From Mycobacterium sp. Aquia_213 (GTDB lineage: Bacteria; Actinomycetota; Actinomycetes; Mycobacteriales; Mycobacteriaceae): a stretch of 64,000 nucleotides of DNA. Below, piece by piece: positions 41,878 through 51,100 of this stretch. A program made the translations under genes and the position numbers. A model generated the notes under the pieces. That model was given only the letters and a program-made list of their open reading frames with translations. It had not been told where the DNA came from and made no database searches. Positions within the stretch are counted from its first letter, which is position 1. Every line of letters starts with the position of its first letter. Location: contig NZ_CP113116.1 of NCBI RefSeq assembly GCF_026625985.1, positions 3,162,001 to 3,226,000 on the forward strand, given 5' to 3'.

Positions 41878-43137
41878 CTACGGCGTCGACCGCGTCGATG
41901 GCTGTTCCGGCCGCACCGCCGCGGCCTCGATCGGTGCACGCTCGGCCCCTTCGGCGCCCACGGCCGCCGCGGCACCGACGGCATCATCCCCGGGCGCGGA
42001 CTCCTCGGTGGTGGCCTTCTTTTGGACCCCTCGACCGGCGCCTTGACTCCCTTGACCGGCGGGTTGCGCCATGGCCGACGCTGCGGGCGTCGCGGCTGGC
42101 GTGAATGGTGTGGCCGGTTGAGACGGTGTGGCTGGTGTATTCGGTTCGGGCCGCGGATCCGGTGTGGCCGGCGCGTGCACAGGCTCGTTGGTCGGGCCCG
42201 CCACGTAACTCCCCGTACGGCCAGCGACGGGGTACGGCTTGGAGCCGGCGACGGGGTACGGCCTCGAGGAGGTGGCCGGGAAATTTCCGCCGGCGCCTGA
42301 CGGCGAGCCGAAGCTGCGAACGGTTGTCCCGGTCGATGTCGGAGCCGCTTGCAGGGGCGGGGCGGTCTCCGGGATAAACAACCTGCTGCGAGCGGCGTCA
42401 TACTTGCCCGCCACCGCGTCGAATTGCGACATCGAACTCACGGTGATCATGTGGTCGCTCGCAAAGCCGATAAGAGTCCCGAGGGCTCCGACGCTAACCC
42501 CATATTGAAAGACCCGAGTGGCGGTTAGCGCACCGTTCAGAGCCATGGCAGCGGTAAACGGATTGGACGCCAATGAACTAAACGTATAGAGGTAGATGCC
42601 CCAGGCAACGGGAAGGCAAGCGACTAGTCCAGTTTTTGTATAGGAGAATGCGCGCCGCGTATACAAAACCTGCTCGGACTGCGCTTGCATCCAGACTTGA
42701 AGCTGCGCATCCGCCGCAATCACCTCTTGCACGCACGCTTGTATCTCTTTGTTTACGTGCCCGTAGCCCAGCGCCGCCTTTCCGGACCAGTGCTGTGGGT
42801 CCGGCATGGCCGTCTTCAATTTCTCAAGGGCCAACTGGAAATTCAGTTTTGAGGCGTCGTTCAGCACCGATCCCTTCTCGGGAACCGACCATCCGTTGAC
42901 CAATTCCACCAGACCAGTCATGGCTATGGCGTTCTCCAGCACAAGCGTCGGTTTCACCTTGAGCATCGATTTGGCGGTCTCTGTTCCCCACGCCTTCACC
43001 AATTCCTGGAGGACATTCTGTGCTGCCGCGGTAAAGCTCGCGGCCGCGCCGACCCGATCGCCATCCCCCAAATTTTTGACACCGGTGGTGGCGTTGGCGA
43101 TAGCCTTCGCCACCGCCAACATGGTTTCCGCATCCAT
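41878..43137 (-). CDS. EspA/EspE-family type VII secretion effector
   Basis: The product (419 residues from ATG 43137) resembles EspA (Rv3616c) and EspE (Rv3864). The N-terminal helical domain carries a WxG turn (PDPQHWSGKAALGY) followed by a long helix, QSEQVLYTRRAFSYTKTG, in the place of EspA's QANAVQTTRDILEGAKKG. Then come two hydrophobic segments (CLPVAWGIYLYTFSS and VFQYGVSVGALGTLIGF), a Pro/Thr/Ala-rich region with PYPVAG repeats, and a C-terminal AEGAERAPIEAAA matching the terminal AERAPVEA/AERAPIDA of EspA and EspE. In-frame codons continue to TTG 43182 (adding 15 residues), so the start is uncertain. It is first in the operon and divergent from espL. Confidence 0.82.
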   Translation of the reverse strand: MDAETMLAVAKAIANATTGVKNLGDGDRVGAAASFTAAAQNVLQELVKAWGTETAKSMLKVKPTLVLENAIAMTGLVELVNGWSVPEKGSVLNDASKLNFQLALEKLKTAMPDPQHWSGKAALGYGHVNKEIQACVQEVIAADAQLQVWMQAQSEQVLYTRRAFSYTKTGLVACLPVAWGIYLYTFSSLASNPFTAAMALNGALTATRVFQYGVSVGALGTLIGFASDHMITVSSMSQFDAVAGKYDAARSRLFIPETAPPLQAAPTSTGTTVRSFGSPSGAGGNFPATSSRPYPVAGSKPYPVAGRTGSYVAGPTNEPVHAPATPDPRPEPNTPATPSQPATPFTPAATPAASAMAQPAGQGSQGAGRGVQKKATTEESAPGDDAVGAAAAVGAEGAERAPIEAAAVRPEQPSTRSTP

Positions 43138-43386
43138 TCCGACGTAGCCTTCCCGCACTCGCTGGATCTGCTTGTCGCGCAAGTTCTTTGCTTGGTGTAC
43201 ACGTGGTGTTAATCCCGTGAAAAACTATGTGCGCCATGCAGCGTAACAGCGGTCGCGCCAAGCCGGCGCGCCAAATTTTCTGGCTCACACGGCATCACGA
43301 GCCCTGTACATTAATGAGCGGCCACCGGCTGAGAACGCTATCGGCGTGCACCGGCAGCAGGCTTTTCCCGGCAGTGAGGACTTCAG
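43138..43386. promoter_or_regulatory. Divergent espA-like / espL-like promoter region
   Basis: About 200-250 bp separate the EspA-like and EspL-like genes and must contain promoters in both directions. I looked for EspR- or PhoP-like direct repeats and found none I would defend. A GAGGAC ribosome-binding site precedes the espL ATG at 43387. Confidence 0.4.
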
Positions 43387-43746
43387 ATGAGTACCGAGAA
43401 CGACCCGCAGGCGGTTGTGGCGCTGCAGCAAACGCAGCAGTTCATCTCGGTCCTGGAGGACCAGATGCATCGGGCGAAGACCGAAACCTTCACGGCCACA
43501 GACGAAACCGGAACCGTGACGGTGGTCGTCAACGGCGATCGCTGGCTCACCGGCCTGCAGATCGAACACGGCCTGCTGCGGTTGGGCGCCGAAACGGTTC
43601 GAGAGCGCATCAACGAGGCCCTGCGCAAGGCGCAGGCCGCCGCGCTCGCAGCCGCCGACGCCGAGGAAGGGCAGCTCGAGGACGCGCTCACAGCCATCGT
43701 CGGTGCGCTCCAACAGCAGCTCGGGGACCTTCGGACGCGCGTATAG
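43387..43746 (+). CDS. espL: EspL-like YbaB/EbfC-family protein
   Basis: The 119-residue product matches EspL (Rv3880c), a YbaB-fold ESX-1 accessory protein: FTATDETGTVTVVVNGDRWL, TGLQIEHGLLRLGAETVRER and INEALRKAQAAALAAADAEE correspond closely to EspL's ATDEAETVEVTINGHQWL and following helices. EspL associates with ESX-1 in M. tuberculosis and stabilises Esp substrates in M. marinum. The start is ATG at 43387, with GAGGAC six bases upstream. It is divergent from the EspA-like operon and lies 73 bp before the ABC-F gene, marking the right-hand end of the Esp island. Confidence 0.88.
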   Translation: MSTENDPQAVVALQQTQQFISVLEDQMHRAKTETFTATDETGTVTVVVNGDRWLTGLQIEHGLLRLGAETVRERINEALRKAQAAALAAADAEEGQLEDALTAIVGALQQQLGDLRTRV

Positions 43747-43819
43747 CGCCGGCCCCTGCTAGGCCTGTCACCCGATCCGGCGATCGGGCCGGGGATGAAC
43801 TCTTGCTAGCGTCGGCCCG

Positions 43820-45586
43820 GTGGCGCACCTACTGGGGGCCGAGGCCGTTCACCTGGAATACCCGACTCAAGTGGTATTCGACTCGATCTCACTCGGGGTC
43901 AACGACGGCGCACGCATCGGCATCGTCGGGCGCAACGGGGACGGCAAGTCCAGCCTGCTGCGCCTGCTGAGCGGTCAGCTGCGGCCCAACTCCGGCCGGG
44001 TCACCCAGCGCAGCGGATTGCGCGTCAGCGCGCTGAGCCAGGCCGACACCCTGGACCCGGCCCACACCGTCGGCTGGGCACTCGTTGGTGACCAGCCCGA
44101 GCATCAATGGGCCGGCGACCCGCGCATCCGCGACGTGGTCGGCGGGCTGGTATCCGATATCGCTTGGGATGCAACGATTTCCACCCTCAGTGGTGGCCAA
44201 CGACGACGCGTGCAGCTGGCCGAACTGCTGATCGGCGAGTGGGACGTCATCGCCCTCGACGAGCCGACCAACCACTTGGACATCGAGGGCATCACCTGGC
44301 TGGCCGGCCACCTGCAACAGCGCTGGGCGCGCAACACCGGCGGGCTGCTGGTGGTGACGCACGATCGCTGGTTTCTCGACGAAGTCGCCGCCACGACGTG
44401 GGAGGTGCACGACGGGATCGTCGAACCGTTCGAGGGCGGCTACGCGGCCTATGTCCTGCAGCGCGTGGAGCGGGACCGCCAGTCCGCCGCGGTGGAGGCC
44501 AAGCGGCAGAACCTGATGCGCAAGGAGCTGGCCTGGCTGCGCCGCGGCCCGCCGGCGCGGACCTCCAAGCCGAAGTTCCGGATCGACGCCGCCAACCAGT
44601 TGATCGCCGATGTGCCGCCGCTGCGCAACACCGTCGAGCTGGCCAAGCTGGCGACCGCCCGGCTCGGCAAGGACGTGATCGATCTGCTCGACGTGTCGGT
44701 CTCGTTTGACGGTCGCCCGGTGCTGCGCGATGTCGAATGGCGGATCGGCCCGGGCGAACGGACCGGCATCGTGGGAGCCAATGGCGCGGGCAAGTCGACG
44801 CTGCTGGGATTGATCGCCGGCACCGTCGCGCCGGACACCGGCCGCGTCAAGCGCGGCAAGACCGTTCAGCTGGCGGTGCTCGATCAGCAGGGCGATCGGT
44901 TGGCCGACATTGCCGACGACCGGATCGCCGACGTGCTGGGCCGGCTGCGCGGTGGGTATGAGGTCGAAGGCCGCGAGGTCACCCCAGCCCAGCTGCTGGA
45001 GCGACTCGGCTTCACCGAGCTCTCCGCGCGCGTCGGCGAGCTGTCCGGCGGGCAGCGGCGTCGGTTGCAGCTGATGCTCACCTTGCTGTCCGAGCCGAAC
45101 GTCCTGCTTCTCGACGAGCCCACCAACGACGTCGACACCGACATGCTGACGGCCACCGAGGATTTACTCGACTCCTGGCCGGGCACCCTGATCGTCGTCT
45201 CGCACGACCGCTATCTGCTGGAACGCATCACCGATCAGCAGTACGCGATTCTCGACGGCCGACTGCGCCACCTGCCCGGCGGCGTCGACGAGTACCTGCA
45301 GCTGGCCGCCCGGTCGACGGGTGCCGTGGAACCGCAACGGGCAACACCCGAGCCCGCGGCGATGTCCGGTGCGCAACGCCGGGCCGCCGAGAAGGAACTG
45401 GCCTCGGTCGACCGCCAGCTCGCCCGGCTGGCCGACCGGATTGCGGCCAAACACGTCGAACTCGCCGACCACGACCAGTCCGACCACGTCGGCATCACCC
45501 GGTTGACGGGCGAGTTGCGCGCCCTGGAAGACGACGTCGCAACGCTGGAAAGCCGTTGGCTGGAGCTCTCGGAAGTGGTCGAGTAG
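43820..45586 (+). CDS. ABC-F family ATPase (duplicated ATP-binding protein)
   Basis: The 588-residue protein has two ABC domains and no membrane segments: Walker A GRNGDGKSSL (about residues 35-44) and GANGAGKSTL (about 320-329), two LSGGQRRR signatures, Walker B ALDEPTNHLDIEGI and LLDEPTNDVDTDML, a linker with basic RRGPPARTSKPKFR, and a C-terminal coiled coil (KELASVDRQLARLADRIAAKH). ABC-F proteins act on ribosomes in translation control or antibiotic protection; this one resembles the Uup type. The start is GTG at 43820. In M. tuberculosis H37Rv the region is, as I recall, split into two genes (Rv1668c and Rv1667c); here it is one intact frame. Confidence 0.92.
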   Translation: MAHLLGAEAVHLEYPTQVVFDSISLGVNDGARIGIVGRNGDGKSSLLRLLSGQLRPNSGRVTQRSGLRVSALSQADTLDPAHTVGWALVGDQPEHQWAGDPRIRDVVGGLVSDIAWDATISTLSGGQRRRVQLAELLIGEWDVIALDEPTNHLDIEGITWLAGHLQQRWARNTGGLLVVTHDRWFLDEVAATTWEVHDGIVEPFEGGYAAYVLQRVERDRQSAAVEAKRQNLMRKELAWLRRGPPARTSKPKFRIDAANQLIADVPPLRNTVELAKLATARLGKDVIDLLDVSVSFDGRPVLRDVEWRIGPGERTGIVGANGAGKSTLLGLIAGTVAPDTGRVKRGKTVQLAVLDQQGDRLADIADDRIADVLGRLRGGYEVEGREVTPAQLLERLGFTELSARVGELSGGQRRRLQLMLTLLSEPNVLLLDEPTNDVDTDMLTATEDLLDSWPGTLIVVSHDRYLLERITDQQYAILDGRLRHLPGGVDEYLQLAARSTGAVEPQRATPEPAAMSGAQRRAAEKELASVDRQLARLADRIAAKHVELADHDQSDHVGITRLTGELRALEDDVATLESRWLELSEVVE

Positions 45587-45591
45587 TCACC

Positions 45592-46890
45592 ATGCGGAAG
45601 GAACCGGTTCGCTACCTGCCCGGCGAAGGGTTACTCGCCCTGTACCGGCTGCGGGGCCCGGTGATCAATTCCGGCGTCGGCCGGCACGGCTACACCTATC
45701 TGCTCGGACCCGAGGCGAACAAATTCGTCTTTGCCAATGCCGATGCGTTCAGCTGGGCGCAGACGTTCGAGAGCCTGGCCATCGTCGACGGGCCCACCGC
45801 GTTGATCGTCAGCGACGGGGACGACCACCGGCGCCGCCGCAGTGTGGTGGCCCCCGGGCTGCGCCACCGCCAGATCCAGGACTACGTGCAGACCATGGTG
45901 TCCAATATCGACGCGGTCATCGACGCCTGGCGGCCCGGGCAACGGCTGGACCTCTATCGGGAGTGCCGGTCCGCGGTCCGGCGCAGCACCGCGGAGAGCC
46001 TGTTCGGCTCGCGCCTGGCCGCGCACTCCGACTTTCTCGGCGAGCAGCTGCAGCCGCTGCTGGACCTGACCCACCAACTGCCCCAGCTGGCGGCGCTGCA
46101 GCAGCGCCTCAACTCTCCCGGATGGCGACGGGCGATGGCCGCCCGACAGCGCCTCAACGACTTCGTCGACGCGCTGATCGCCGATGCCCGCGCCGCGCCC
46201 AGGCCCGACGACCACCTGATGACCATGTTGATAAACGGTCGCGGTGACGAGGGATATGCGTTGAGCAACAACGAGATTCGTGACTCGATCATTTCGCTTA
46301 TCACCGCCGGCTACGAGACCACGAGCGGCGCGCTGGCCTGGGCGCTCTATACCCTGCTGACGTTGCCCGGGGCGTGGGACAACGCCGCCGACGAAGTTCG
46401 CCGGGTACTGGGCGACGAGCCGCCCGCCGCGGCCGACCTGGATGCGCTGACCTACCTCAACGGCGTCGTGCACGAGACGCTGCGGCTGTACTCCCCCGGC
46501 GTGATCTCGGCCCGACGGGTGATGCGCGACCTCGAGTTCGACGGGCGCCGCATCCGAGCCGGCCGATTGTTGATCTTCAGCGCCTACGTCACTCACCGGC
46601 TGCCCGAGGTGTGGCCGGACCCGCGCGAGTTCCGGCCGCAGCGGTGGGATCCGGGCTCGGCGGACTACCGCAAGCCCGCTCCGCATCAGTTCATTCCGTT
46701 CAGCGGCGGATTGCACCGGTGCATCGGGGCGGCGATGGCCACGACCGAGATGACGGTCATGCTTGCCCGGCTGGTCGCCCGCACCAAGCTACGGCTGCCC
46801 GCTCAGCGAATCCGCGCCGCCAACCTCGCGGCGCTGACCCCCACGCCGGGCCTGGTCGTCGAAATCGCGGACTCAGTGCCAGCGCAGTAG
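45592..46890 (+). CDS. cyp139A: Cytochrome P450, CYP139-like
   Basis: The 432-residue P450 has the oxygen-binding I-helix AGYETT (about residues 241-246), the K-helix ETLRLYSP with ExxR, the PERF-like EFRPQRWDP and the heme-ligand loop FSGGLHRCIG (Cys at about residue 377). Membrane anchor absent, as usual for bacterial P450s. Position between the ABC-F gene and a Pks11-like type III PKS identifies it as the counterpart of CYP139A1 (Rv1666c), a family found next to PKS genes in mycobacteria and likely to oxidise the polyketide. The ATG at 45592 starts five bases after the ABC-F stop. Its 3' end overlaps the convergent PKS gene by 18 bp. Confidence 0.92.
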   Translation: MRKEPVRYLPGEGLLALYRLRGPVINSGVGRHGYTYLLGPEANKFVFANADAFSWAQTFESLAIVDGPTALIVSDGDDHRRRRSVVAPGLRHRQIQDYVQTMVSNIDAVIDAWRPGQRLDLYRECRSAVRRSTAESLFGSRLAAHSDFLGEQLQPLLDLTHQLPQLAALQQRLNSPGWRRAMAARQRLNDFVDALIADARAAPRPDDHLMTMLINGRGDEGYALSNNEIRDSIISLITAGYETTSGALAWALYTLLTLPGAWDNAADEVRRVLGDEPPAAADLDALTYLNGVVHETLRLYSPGVISARRVMRDLEFDGRRIRAGRLLIFSAYVTHRLPEVWPDPREFRPQRWDPGSADYRKPAPHQFIPFSGGLHRCIGAAMATTEMTVMLARLVARTKLRLPAQRIRAANLAALTPTPGLVVEIADSVPAQ

Positions 46891-47943
46891 TACGAGCTCG
46901 GACGAGAATCCGGGACCCATCGCGACGATCAGCCCTGGGCTGCCGCTGGCCGGCGGCTTGGCGATGGTGTCGCGCAGCACGTGCAACACCGAGGCCGACG
47001 AGAGGTTGGCGATCTCACCCAGCGAGCGCCAGGTCAACTCGAGCGCTTCCGGGGGCAGCTCGAGGCTCTTGCCAATCGCGTCGATCACCTTCGGACCGCC
47101 CGGATGGGCCACCCATGCTTCGATATCGCCCCTGGTCAACCCGTGTCCGCTGAGGAATCGGTCGACGTCGTCGGCCAGGTGCCCTTCGATGAGCGTGGCG
47201 AGCTCCGGGGAGAAAACGGGCTGCAGGCCGGCGGGGCCGACGTTCCACGCCATGACGTGCAGCGATTCGGGGTAGAGGCGGCTGCGCGAAGCGACGATAT
47301 CGGGGCCGCTGGGCCGGAGCTGGGGGTCTTGTTCGGCGCGCCGATCGCCGACGGCGACCACCGCGGCCGCCCCATCGCCGAACATCGCGGTCGAGACCAG
47401 CCCCGATACGGTCGGCTTGACGGTGGGGAAGGTCAGCGAGCACAGCTCGACGGACACCAGCACCGCGACGCCGTCGGGCGCACCACGCAGATAGTTGTGC
47501 AGGGTAGCGACGCCCGCCGCGCCGGCCGCGCAGCCCAGTCCGAACAGCGGTACCCGGCGCACGTCGGGGCGCAGGCCGACTCGCCCGGCGATGCGGGCAT
47601 CCAGCGACGGCACCGCAACGCCGGTGACGGTCGTGGTGGCGATCATGTCGACATCCTGGGGCTGCAGCCCCGCCTCCTCGAGAGCGCCCAGTAGCGCCTC
47701 GCAGCCGAGGTCGACGGCGTTTTCGATGAAAATTTCGTTCGTCTCGGTGAAGTCGGTCAGCGACAGGTATCGCTCGAGGGGCAGGACGAGGTGGCGGCTG
47801 TTGACCTTCGCGCCGCCGTGCAGACGCCGGACGATCGCTTCGTGTTCCTTCAAGACCGGGAACTCGACGAATTGGTCGGTAATCTCGCCCTGGCTGTACC
47901 GGTGCGGTGGCAATGCACCGAACACACCTGCGATGACGCTCAT
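46873..47943 (-). CDS. pks11: Type III polyketide synthase, Pks11-like
   Basis: A chalcone-synthase-like enzyme of 356 residues. The catalytic triad is visible: Cys in FGLGCAAGAAG (about residue 137), His in VAHPGGPKVIDA and Asn in IANLSSASVLHV. M. tuberculosis PKS11 condenses long-chain acyl-CoA with malonyl- or methylmalonyl-CoA to give alkylpyrones. The start is ATG at 47943. It is downstream of the three type I PKS genes on the same strand, after a 158 bp gap, so it may receive their acyl product or act separately. It lacks a thioesterase-like partner nearby. Confidence 0.92.
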   Translation of the reverse strand: MSVIAGVFGALPPHRYSQGEITDQFVEFPVLKEHEAIVRRLHGGAKVNSRHLVLPLERYLSLTDFTETNEIFIENAVDLGCEALLGALEEAGLQPQDVDMIATTTVTGVAVPSLDARIAGRVGLRPDVRRVPLFGLGCAAGAAGVATLHNYLRGAPDGVAVLVSVELCSLTFPTVKPTVSGLVSTAMFGDGAAAVVAVGDRRAEQDPQLRPSGPDIVASRSRLYPESLHVMAWNVGPAGLQPVFSPELATLIEGHLADDVDRFLSGHGLTRGDIEAWVAHPGGPKVIDAIGKSLELPPEALELTWRSLGEIANLSSASVLHVLRDTIAKPPASGSPGLIVAMGPGFSSELVLLRWH

Positions 47944-48101
47944 ACCAGCCTCTACTCGGAGCCTCTACGTAAAACGATTCCCCCCATTGCACGAAAGTTT
48001 ATGCGGTCTGGTTCAGGGCCGCAAAGCTACGGCTATTCAACATGTGTCGGATATCACTCAGAGTGAGGGGCGTGGAATCAGGCCTGCCAGCGCGGATTTC
48101 G

Positions 48102-51100
48102 TCACTCGACATCATCCGCTCTGTCGGATTCCAACGCCATAGCGATTAACGCATCGGGGCTCAACGAATCGATGACGTCGTCGTCGACCTCGGGTTCGGA
48201 CCGTCGGATTTCGGACTCGCCGGCCAGCAGCAAGAGCTTGTCGAGCAGGCCGGTTCGCCGAAGTTCGCGCAGCGGAATTTTTTTCAGTGCCTGCCACGTC
48301 TTCTCGTCATCGGAATCTTCGCGGTCGTCGTGCAGCAGTTGATGACGCAGTTGTTCGGCCAGCGCCGACGGGGTGGGAAAGTCAAAGATCAGCGTGCGCG
48401 ACAAGGCCAACCCGGTAGCGGCCTTGAGCCGGTTGCGAAGTTCGACGCCGGTCAGTGATTCAAAGCCGATGTCGGAAAAGGCGCGCTCGACATCGATGTC
48501 ACGACTGTTCGAGTGCCCCAACACGGTTGCCGCATGCGCGCACACCAGTTCCACCAGCTGGCGGCGCTGGTCCTCGGGAGCCAGTGCTCGCAGCTGCCCG
48601 GCCAGATCCGCCGCCCGGTCGATCAACGGAGCCGGTGCGTCTGCCCGCGAATCCAGCCAAAACCGTTGCCGGGCAAAGCCGTACGTCGGCAACTCGACTC
48701 GGCGGCCACCCAGGCCGTTAAGTACCGACCGCCAATCGACCGCCACGCCGCTGACGAATAGTTGCCCGGCCGCGGTCAGTAGCGATTCGATTTCGGGCCG
48801 CTCGTCGACCAGCGTCGCCACCGCGGCGGCGTGCTCGGCGTTCAGCGACTGCTCCACCGCGGCGCTCAGGCCGGCCGCCGGGCCCACTTCGACAAAAACG
48901 GTGGCGCCCAGCGATTCCGCCAACCGCACCCCATCGACAAAGCGCACCGGGCAGCGCACATGCTCGGCCCAATACTGCGCCGATCCATAGTCAGCACCGG
49001 CCAACTGGCCAGTCACGTTGGATACCAAGCCAATCCGCGGCTCGTCGGATTTGATGTCTGCGATCAGCCGGGCAAATTCGTCGATCATGGGCTCGACCAA
49101 CACCGAATGAAACGCGTGCGACACCGCCAGCCGATGCGCCCGCACCCCCCGCTGCGCCAACCGGTCGGCCACGGCACCCACCGGGACCTCGGCACCCGAA
49201 AGCACCACGGAGGAAGGCGCATTGACTGCCGCGATCGCCACACCGTCGGTGAGCAACGGCATCACGTCGTCCTCGCCGGCGGCGACCGCGATCATCACAC
49301 CGCCGCCCGGCAAGCCCGCCATCAAGCGGCCCCGAGCCGCCACCAGCCGTGCGGCATCGTCAAGGGTGAGTACGCCCGCGACATGCGCTGCGGTGATCTC
49401 CCCCACCGAATGGCCCATCACCAGATCGGGTTCGGCTCCCCAGCTTTGCAACAGCGTCGCCAAGGCCACCTCGACGGCAAACAATGCCGGCTGCGCGAAC
49501 TCGGTATTCGCCAACAGCTCGGGGTCCTGACCCCACATCACGTCGCGCAAACCCGAACGCAGCTGGGCGTCCAACGCGTCGACGGCCTCGTCGAAAGCCC
49601 GGGCGAATACCGGAAACCGGTCGTAGAGCTGCCGGCCCATCCCCAGCCATTGCGAGCCTTGGCCGGGAAACACGAACACCGTCTTGCCGGTTCCCCGGGC
49701 CCGGCCGGCGACCGCCCCCGACTCCCCGGCGGCCAACCGCGTCAAACCCGCGGTGAGGGCTTCACGATCGCTGCCCACCAGCACCGCCCGGTGTTCGAAA
49801 GCCGAACGCGTGGTGGCCAGCGACCACGCCACATCCGTGGTCGTCAATTCTCCGTCGGAGGCGACGTAGGCGGCCAACCGCGCGGCCTGGTTGATCAAGG
49901 CTCGCCCCGAACGTGCCGAGAGCATCCACGGCACCGGTGTGACCTGTTGCGCCTCGGCCACAACACTTTCCGGCTGCGCGGGCGCCTCCTCGAGGATCAC
50001 ATGCGCGTTCGTGCCGCCCATTCCGAACGACGACACCCCGGCCCGTCGCAGCCGGCCTTGGTTCGGCCAGGCTGCCAGTGCGGTATTAACCTGCAACCCA
50101 TGGCTTTTCAGGTCGTTGCCCGGGGCGGTGCCGTCGTAGTGGAGACTTGGCGGGATCTCGGCGTTTTCGACGGCCAGTACCGCTTTGAGCAGGCCCGCGA
50201 TTCCGGCGGCGCTGCCGGTGTGGCCGATATTGGTTTTCACCGATCCCACCCGAACCGGGCGCTGTTGGCGTGCGGCGAAGATCTCACCGAGTGCCCGCGC
50301 TTCGACCGGGTCGCCGACTTCGGTTCCGGTGCCGTGCGCCTCGACGTAATCGATATCGGCGGCGCCCAGCCCGGCGCGGGCGAGCGCCCGGCGGATCACG
50401 TCGGCTTGCCCCGGGACCGAGGGCACGGTCTGGCCGGCGGAGCTGTGTCCGGCGTTGCCGACCGCACTGCCCCGGATGACGGCGCGGATTCTGTTTCCGT
50501 CCCTGATGGCGGCGGTCAACGGCTTCAACAAGACCATGCCGGCACCCTGCGCCCGCACGTAGCCGTCCGCGCGTCCGTCGAAGGCGTAGGTATGCCCGGA
50601 CGTCGACATTGCACCGAATTCCGTTTCGAGCATTGCGGTTTCGTCGGCCAGGTTGAGGTGGATCCCGCCGGCGATCGCCAGCGACGACTCGCCCGCGTGC
50701 AGGCTCTCGCAGGCGAGATGCACCGCGACCAGGGAAGACGACTGACCGGTATCGACGATCATGCTGGAGCCCTGCAAGCCGAGGGCGTAGGAGATCCGGT
50801 TGGCGATCATTGCGCGGCTGACGCCGCCGAACGAGTGATGATCGAGGTTGTCCGCGCCGTCGCGCAGGGTCAGGACCGCGTAGTCGTCGGTCATCGCGCC
50901 GAGGAAGATCGAAACCTGTTCGCCCCGCAGGGTTTCCGGCACCAGAAATGCGTCTTCGAAGAGTTCCCACGCCAACTCGAGTGCCATCCGCTGACGTGGG
51001 TCCATCGCCCGGGCCTCGCGGGGCGACAGGTTGAAGAAGTCGGCGTCGAACTCGGCGGTATCACCGGGTAGCCGGGTCTCCTCCAGCCCGTCGCGAACCA

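Noticed and set aside
48831..51071. 746-codon plus-strand open frame, and similar ones at 51893-53977 and 57955-60825
   Set aside because: All are antisense to PKS modules and recur at equivalent places in pks7 and pks8 because the modules are homologous, not because they encode proteins.
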